Assembly: GCF_018143015.1 (NCBI RefSeq)
Contig: NC_054758.1
Span: forward strand, 17,521,001-17,585,000
Length of the DNA stretch: 64,000 nucleotides
DNA from: Lytechinus variegatus
Lineage: Eukaryota; Echinodermata; Echinoidea; Temnopleuroida; Toxopneustidae
Direction: 5' to 3'
Shown here: piece by piece, positions 60,701 to 64,000 of the stretch
Numbering within the stretch: position 1 is the first letter of the stretch
How the letters are laid out: each line of letters starts with the position of its first letter
Program-made: the position numbers and the translations under genes
The notes under the pieces: model-generated
Told to the model about the DNA's origin: nothing
The model's database searches: none
What the model saw: the letters and a program-made list of their open reading frames with translations, nothing else

Positions 60701-63700
60701 CAATTATTTATTATGTAGAAACTAGACACATTTGGCCTAAATTTGCAGAGGTGTTTTGAAAACCATTGGTTAAACCCATGGTTTATGCAGATTTTCTGTA
60801 TGATTTATACTTAATTTACTATGTAGCATTCTAGTATATTGAAAAATGTCATATGCTGATGTGCGCTTTTGTCAAAGTGCGCCACATTACGTCAAACCCC
60901 CGTTTGGAGAAAGACCGCAGTTCAGAATGCAAACTGCAATATTGGACCCCATTTTGTGTTTTGAATCATTTCCAAGCCCTGGGGGCCGTTTCATAAAGCT
61001 GTTTGTAAGTTAAGAGAGACTTTAAGAACGACTGGTGATCGTCGCCAATGGTGTGTACCATTTACCGCAAGACAGGATCACCAGTCGCTCTTAACTTACG
61101 AACAGCTTTATGAAACACCCGCCTAATCAACCCCGCTTGGCCAGGTAATCCCCGCCGTCTCACCACAGGCCAGATTATGAGCATTGAGCCAGGGAGGAAA
61201 TGATAAACAACAGCTGTGCTATTACGTAAGACTTCTCTGCCTGTAGTAGGACCTTCGGAATGAAATTATTCTTTTCGATATTTAATCACGTTTTCAAAGG
61301 CATATTGTATTCAGAAATTCAATGTTAGTCCATTTTCAATTTCGAACGAAGAAAATCAAGCTCGAAATAAGGAAAGTAAGTGAATAAAAAATGGTGGCAT
61401 GCTGTGCCGGGACCGTGCTCGGGCTATTGTTTTATCTTCAGACCGAGGTCAAGAAACAGGTGTTTCGATACTTAGGGTTCGTCGTACTTGGAGAAGAGAA
61501 TTGATCGGGAAAACCTGGGGTATAGTGTTCTCAAATGGAGGTTTTCGTCATGAAATTGATGCATGTTGCCGTGGTTGAGTGTGCTATTTTGTTCATGAGT
61601 CCACTGTTTTAATGAATTAATGAGTCCACTCGTCAAAACAGTGGACTCATGAGTAAAATAGCTTTCTCGGTCATGGCAACATGTGTCAATTTAGCATAAT
61701 GTGACCAAAGCGCATCAGCATTAGACATTTCTTAATGTATGCGATATCCACATTACCATAGGTTCTACCAATTATTTTCGAAATCAACTTTGTGAACTTG
61801 GACCATTGTTTCCTTTATTGTAAAGCGCATTAAGAAACTTTCATTTTATTTTGCGCTATATAAGACAAGGATTATTATTATTTATTTATTCATGTTTTGA
61901 TTAATATTCATAATACTTTTCATTATAATAAAGTATTAATATTAGCAGTGATATTGTGAGGTATAAATTTACACAGAAGAACGTGTGAATTGGTATAATG
62001 GGCAAGACATCGTCATTGGCTCGATCACTTTGTATTTATCACAGCGAGGTTCCAGACAAGATGCTTCTTGCGCTTGCCCGTCAGATCAAAGCAGATAAGT
62101 TCTTCGAGATCGGTAAAAAGTTGGGATTCAACCTAACAGAACTACAGCACATAGAGCATCGCACGTGTGCCAACAGGAAGGACGCCAACATCCAGATGCT
62201 CTCCAGCTGGAAGGCATCCCAACCGTCCGGACCCGAAGCGATAGAGGCTTTGAAACTGATCTGGAAGTCCACCCAAGCGGCATCAAAATCTGAGAAATCA
62301 AATGGTATGGTGTCCTAAAAAACATCTAAGAAATCTTGGGAGCATTACCTGAAAGGACTTGCAGGGCGTTTTATCTGACAAGTCCTGTTATAATTATTTG
62401 ACCGTTGCCATAGTAATATATATATCTATTATGAAGGTAGTCCACATGTTGGATCAATAATAATGTTACAAACAAGGTTGACACGTGATGCTTTATTCCA
62501 ACATTTAAGTTTGTTCGATGATGTCCTGTTGTGTTTCTCAAGTGACTGACAAGAGAGATGTGCGATTCTGTAGACTAGCCTAGGTTACTAGGCGCATCGC
62601 CATGGAGACCCATTTGGATCAAAACAGGAATAATAATCAGACGTCCCAATGCATTATGTTTGAAATAGGCGGTGGTGGCGTCGTAAACACTAAATCTTAA
62701 CCGAAGGTTAAGTTTTTGAAATGACAGCAAAACTTGGAAAGTGAAACTTGGATACAAGGTTAATTAAGTATTACTGAACATCCTGCTTGAGTTTCAGGTC
62801 ACATGACCAAGGTCAAAGATCAATTAGGGTTAATGAACCTAGACCATGTTGGGGGAATCAACATCAAAAATCGTAATCTAAGATTAAGTTTTTGAAATAT
62901 CATCATAACTTATAAAATATACGGACCTAGTTTCAAGTCACATGACCAAGGTCAAAGGTCATTTAGGGTCAGTGAACTTTGGCCAAGTTGGGAGTATCTG
63001 TTGAATTACCATCATAACTTTGAATGTTTATGGAACTAATTCATGAAACTATGACATAAGAGTAATCAAGTATCACTGAATATCCTGCCTGAGTTACAGG
63101 TCACACAAACAGGGTCAAAGGTCAGTTAAGGTCAATGAACTTTGGCCATTTTGGGGGTATTTGTTGAATTATCATCATAACTCTGAAATTGTCTTGGTCT
63201 AGTTCATAAAACTTGGACAAAAGAGTAATCAAGTATCACTGAACATCCTGTGCGCATTTCAGGTTCCATGACCAAGGTCAGAGGCAAAGGTCTATGAACT
63301 TTTGCCATGTTGGAGGTAATTATTCAATTGCTGTCATAACTTTCAAAGTTTATGGATATAGTTTATGAATTGTGGACATAGGGGTAATCAAGTATCACTG
63401 ACAAGTCTTAGGTCACATGATCACATGAACATAGTATTGTATCATTGTATGAATGGTGTTTTTTGTGAATAATTGTTTTACAGTAGATTTCGCCAGAGGC
63501 GCTCCACTTGTTCAAATGATGTTGGCAACCAATTTCATCTCACATGCAGTAATAATTGTGAAATGACTTACTATAATTAGATAATATTGCTATCTACTCT
63601 CAGATTAGTTACCACATTTATTTTCGTAACTTTTGTATATCTATCTTTATGTGTAGATGAGGAAACTTTGCGTGAAAAGGTGCCGACTGTAACGAAACAT

Positions 63701-63770
63701 GTTGGTAAATATCCACCCACCGATAAAACAGAGGCAGGGTTTGTGGAGATCATCAGAATCACAGATTTAG
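42967..63770 (+). CDS. Ankyrin-ZU5-UPA-death domain protein gene (5' and perhaps 3' incomplete)
   Basis: Exons are 42967-46783, 47428-47631, 48495-48652, 50761-50795, 52208-52546, 53717-53964, 55057-55185, 56396-56550, 59139-59422, 60682-60691 (candidate), 62045-62304 and 63657-63770. All junctions agree in phase, giving about 1,917 residues in the window. Order: a short N-terminal region, about 34 ankyrin repeats (exons 1-3), ZU5 (exons 5-6), UPA (exons 6-8), death domain 1 (exon 9), death domain 2 (exon 11), and an unknown tail. ZU5-UPA-DD is the module of UNC5, PIDD and ankyrins. With long ankyrin arrays it marks a family numerous in sea urchins, inferred to be cytoplasmic signalling adaptors in apoptosis or innate immunity. 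No signal peptide or membrane segment was seen. Exon 1 enters in phase 2, so an upstream exon is missing. Confidence 0.88.
47428..47631 (+). CDS. Ankyrin exon 2
   Basis: 68 codons, phase 0 both ends; acceptor TACATAG and donor ATG|GTAAGC. It encodes two further ankyrin-like repeats (TAVHLATKYGYTTIVETLV and TCLHEAVRLAG). Confidence 0.9.
47640..47955. repeat. CCCTCC-rich tandem pyrimidine tract
   Basis: Repeats of CTCGATCCCTCCTCCCTTCC with CCCCTCCCC spacers start directly after the exon 2 donor, in intron 2. The Gly/Arg/Glu-rich frames on the other strand are artefacts. Confidence 0.85.
48495..48652 (+). CDS. Ankyrin exon 3 (last partial repeat)
   Basis: Acceptor GTCACAG, donor AG|GTAGGA, phase 0 to 2. 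Encodes ISDEFYQSGLSP, ALVFYLLDHGAEPSV and NLPFHYAKDEVV, the closing ankyrin-like repeat of this family. Confidence 0.9.
48785..49170. repeat. TTGGTCTAAT-word inverted element
   Basis: The left part has many TTGTCTAATCACCA / TTGGTCCAATCA words. The right part has the complements (TTAGACCAACTGG, GGTAGACCAAATGATAGCAG). Ends GCTAATTTGTCTGCTGCCAA and GATAGCAGACAAGTTGGCAA are inverted. It lies in intron 3 of the ankyrin gene. Confidence 0.65.
49422..49826. repeat. MITE family G, copy 1
   Basis: Left TTAAAGGTAAATGCCAGT, right ACTGGCATTTCTCTTTTAA. It is over 85% identical by eye to 55964-56366 along its whole length, including CCAGATCTAGATCCTCGATG. Located in intron 3. Confidence 0.8.
50053..50669. 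repeat. GTCTTTC-word inverted element, copy 2
   Basis: Ends GGCCCCCATTCCACAG and CTGTGGAATGGGGGTTTA are inverted. The interior is many GAAAGACC, GATCTTTC and GTCTTTC words. Same family as 31963-32518. It lies in intron 3, about 90 bp before exon 4. Confidence 0.75.
50761..50795 (+). CDS. Small linker exon 4
   Basis: A 35-base exon. Acceptor CTCTTCCAG ends at 50760 and donor GAG|GTAATA is at 50796, phase 2 to 1. Encodes SPEIDVITAYR. Size and phase fit both neighbours exactly, supporting it despite its length. Confidence 0.75.
51371..51684. repeat. MITE family C
   Basis: Ends GGCCCGTATTCTGAAG and CTTCGGAATACAGGCC are inverted. Inner TTTAACTTAGACTGTGGTCT pairs with ACCACAGCTTAAAACTAGAG. Located in intron 4. 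Confidence 0.75.
51880..51985. repeat. Dispersed repeat copy
   Basis: GACTATTGTTATACGCTACT followed by AAAATCCTTGTATCTAATTG; matches the 16180-16315 unit. Confidence 0.5.
52208..52546 (+). CDS. ZU5 exon 5
   Basis: Acceptor TCTACAG ends at 52207; donor AAG|GTCTAT is at 52547, phase 1 in and 1 out. Encodes VSADVGCNGKVLELEHHGI, MMVVPSGAIEPNTSCRI, then DPPSVVFRQPVKIKIPHF and PDIVSHVWD, the ZU5 hallmark strands (conserved V.VPSGA and P.V.F..PV). The open frame continues past the donor to a stop at 52605, but splicing there restores the family's KGLPRxSR junction with exon 6. Confidence 0.88.
52624..53266. repeat. Inverted-repeat element in intron 5
   Basis: Left TATAGTGAAACCACCACG and right TAGTTCCAACTATA with GGTGGTTGATAAGGGG are near-inverted. 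About 640 bp with no domain. Confidence 0.5.
53481..53654. repeat. MITE family B, copy 2
   Basis: GGTGGGTGTTTCATAAAGCT and AGCTTTATGAAACACCCACC ends, 20-bp perfect inverted repeats. Confidence 0.8.
53717..53964 (+). CDS. ZU5 end / UPA start exon 6
   Basis: Acceptor ATTTTCAG ends at 53716; donor ATG|GTCAGT is at 53965. Encodes LPRLSRTKSSPTP, VLERHLELYINHCAEWWVL and CTPYVPDKIERGKGFDVHLY, the segment linking ZU5 to UPA. Confidence 0.9.
53999..54531. repeat. Three head-to-tail MITE family B copies
   Basis: Copies at 53999-54173, 54173-54348 and 54349-54531 abut with no spacer, each opening GGxxGTTTCxTAAAGCTxTTCG and closing ACAGCTxTATGxAAC. The third is the most diverged. They lie in intron 6, 35 bases after the donor. 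Confidence 0.8.
54540..55015. repeat. (GAT)n microsatellite
   Basis: About 470 bp of GAT/GAA/GGT triplets, longest pure run near 54705-54750. Poly-Asp and poly-Met frames across it are artefacts. Located in intron 6; it ends about 40 bases before the exon 7 acceptor. Confidence 0.95.
55057..55185 (+). CDS. UPA exon 7
   Basis: 43 codons, phase 0 both ends. Acceptor TTGTTCAACAG, donor AAG|GTACGA. Encodes GYHRAHRPFPVSVDAKSG and LSVTFDCEPEISQTK. Confidence 0.9.
55240..55350 (+). repeat. Diverged SINE fragment
   Basis: GGGCCTACTGGGAGAAGAG and GGCTACCGTGGATGAAATA correspond to the SINE body at 472-535. Confidence 0.45.
55964..56366. repeat. MITE family G, copy 2
   Basis: Left ATTAAAGATAAATTCCAGT, right ACTGGCATTTATCTTTAA. 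Same layout as 49422-49826. It ends 29 bases before exon 8. Confidence 0.8.
56396..56550 (+). CDS. UPA exon 8
   Basis: Acceptor GATTATACAG ends at 56395. The donor AG|GTGCAC is at 56551, chosen because its phase (2) fits exon 9; an ACAG|GTTGGT site ten bases on does not. Encodes LLLLKEIHSGIRHCLSLPI, GADFSVINVTISQGG and SLAFLV, the C-terminal UPA strands. Confidence 0.85.
57437..58030. repeat. MITE family F, copy at 57.4 kb
   Basis: TAAAGGTCAAGTCCACCCC left and GGGGTGGACTTGTCCTTTA right, with the inner words of the 38262-38874 copy. Located in intron 8. Confidence 0.85.
58387..58492. repeat. Near-perfect 106-bp palindrome
   Basis: Left GGGGCCCGTTGCAGAAAGAG then TTGCAATCAATCGCAACTC; right is its complement, ending TTTCTGCAACGGGCCCC. 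Arms are about 40 bp with a short AT-rich loop. It is related in style to MITE family A. Located in intron 8. Confidence 0.85.
58755..59105. repeat. (AAT)n / (AATA, AATG)n microsatellite
   Basis: TAATGA/ATAATA triplets at 58765-58885, then AATAAATG tetranucleotides to 59100, ending about 35 bases before exon 9. The Ile/Phe/Leu-rich frames on the minus strand are artefacts. Confidence 0.95.
59139..59422 (+). CDS. Death domain 1, exon 9
   Basis: Acceptor TTTCTCCAG ends at 59138; donor AG|GTAGGT is at 59423; phase 2 in, 1 out. Encodes SALPDIDIVTIAQLMTV, FYDLGVALGFTIQQLDVIEY, AIYDMLVAWRKRQTSG and LMKSLE, six-helix death-fold spacing. Death domains pair with other death domains to recruit kinases or caspases. 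Confidence 0.92.
60166..60384. repeat. Inverted-repeat MITE in intron 9
   Basis: GGGTGTTTCACAAAGATTTA left and TTTTTGTGAAACACCC right. Inner GTCGCACTTAAA pairs with TTTAAGTGCGAC. Confidence 0.75.
60682..60691 (+). CDS. Candidate 10-nt microexon 10
   Basis: CAGGAACTGG lies between CTTGTACAG and GTAAGT. Exon 9 ends in phase 1 and exon 11 begins in phase 2, so they cannot be joined directly. A 10-nt exon here (or 7 nt using the inner CAG) reconciles the phases exactly. A pyrimidine-rich stretch (CTCTTAATCTCTCTCCCC) lies upstream. Supported only by sites and phase. Confidence 0.45.
60735..61806. mobile_element. MITE family H with a nested family B copy
   Basis: Left GGCCTAAATTTGCAGAGGTG, and right read inward GGTCCAAGTTCACAAAGTTG, agree at most positions. 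A family B MITE (60981-61125) is inserted inside. A 20-bp hairpin around AGTCCACTGTTTT / AAAACAGTGGACT lies at 61597-61655. A left-end relative lies at 56787-56935. Confidence 0.55.
60981..61125. repeat. MITE family B, copy 6 (nested)
   Basis: GGGGGCCGTTTCATAAAGCT and AGCTTTATGAAACACCCGCC ends, slightly shorter than the others. Confidence 0.75.
62045..62304 (+). CDS. Death domain 2, exon 11
   Basis: Acceptor TTTATCACAG ends at 62044; donor AATG|GTATGG is at 62305; phase 2 in, 1 out. Encodes VPDKMLLALARQIKADKFFE, GKKLGFNLTELQHIEHR and MLSSWKASQPSGPEAIEALK, a second death fold diverged from the first. Confidence 0.9.
62344..62420. repeat. Half copy of the 32609 MITE
   Basis: GAAAGGACTTGCAGGGCG and TTTTATCTGACAAGTCCTGT match the right half of 32609-32762 in reverse. 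Confidence 0.5.
62750..63420. repeat. ~150-bp tandem array rich in AGGTCA
   Basis: Four to five units are marked by CAGGTCACATGACCAAGGTC and TGAACTTTGGCCA-TTGGG near 62795, 62935, 63095 and 63260. Each carries AGGTCA words with one-base spacing (62949-62961 is AGGTCAAAGGTCA). Located in intron 11. Confidence 0.75.
63657..63770 (+). CDS. Exon 12, C-terminal tail (end uncertain)
   Basis: Acceptor TATGTGTAG ends at 63656, phase 1 entry. Encodes EETLREKVPTVTKHVGKYPP and EAGFVEIIRITDL. Two ends are possible. In one, the frame runs on to a TAG at 63782-63784. In the other, it is cut at AG|GCAAGT (63771), a strong GC-AG type donor. No domain recognised. Confidence 0.7.
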
Positions 63771-64000
63771 GCAAGTACATATAGCTTTTTTATCTTGATA
63801 AATCACTCAGTAGTTGGATTATCAATAGGCAACTGCCAGTTATCTTAATCATATACACTTTTGGAAGATTTACCAAAAATAAAGATAGGCGTTAAAGGGG
63901 GAGTTCACCCTGACAAAAAGTTTATTGTAAAAATAGCAGAAAAAATAATAAAAAATATTGCCGAATGTTTGAGAAAAATTCATCAAATAATTAAAAAGTT

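Overview
This is an animal nuclear window, most likely from a sea urchin or a close echinoderm. The grounds are AT-rich, intron-rich DNA, GT-AG introns, a very dense load of short inverted-repeat elements (MITEs), a tRNA-derived SINE, and a long ankyrin-repeat/ZU5/UPA/death-domain gene of the kind that is expanded in sea urchins. The genus cannot be fixed from sequence alone. Nothing bacterial, viral or organellar is present apart from retroelement fossils.

Three host genes are visible. (1) Positions 138-1081, + strand: the last two coding exons of a gene whose C-terminus looks like that of MADD, a DENN-domain Rab exchange factor; its 3' flank follows. (2) Positions 23710 down to 15393, - strand: a complete seven-coding-exon gene for a kappaB-Ras small GTPase (NKIRAS), 199 residues, with every exon joined in phase. 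Its stop codon lies in the last unit of a ~150-bp tandem array. A MITE ends within the first bases of intron 2, and a 30-bp tandem array of dyads lies upstream. (3) Positions 42967 to about 63770, + strand: a multi-exon gene giving about 34 ankyrin repeats, then ZU5, UPA and two tandem death domains. Its 5' end lies upstream of the first exon I can identify, and its 3' end is near or beyond the window edge.

Positions 25.9-37.65 kb hold a nest of transposable elements. A minus-strand LTR retroelement fossil with a gypsy-type protease-like region is flanked by short, apparently identical LTRs. It is interrupted by a non-autonomous hAT-like element that itself contains a second hAT-like element with a perfect 8-bp target duplication. 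A second, GC-flanked DNA element of ~2.4 kb lies inside the protease-bearing reading frame and carries further MITEs. A LINE with an intact 734-codon reverse-transcriptase frame sits inside one LTR.

Much of the remaining DNA can be assigned to about twenty MITE or satellite families. Several are repeated within the window, and three copies of one family sit head to tail. Some touch splice sites. Two share an unusual design: long inverted repeats built from many copies of the word GTCTTTC/GAAAGAC.

Functionally, kappaB-Ras restrains NF-kappaB by acting on IkappaB, and ZU5-UPA-death-domain proteins are apoptosis or innate-immune adaptors. Their proximity is suggestive, but the window shows no evidence that they work together.
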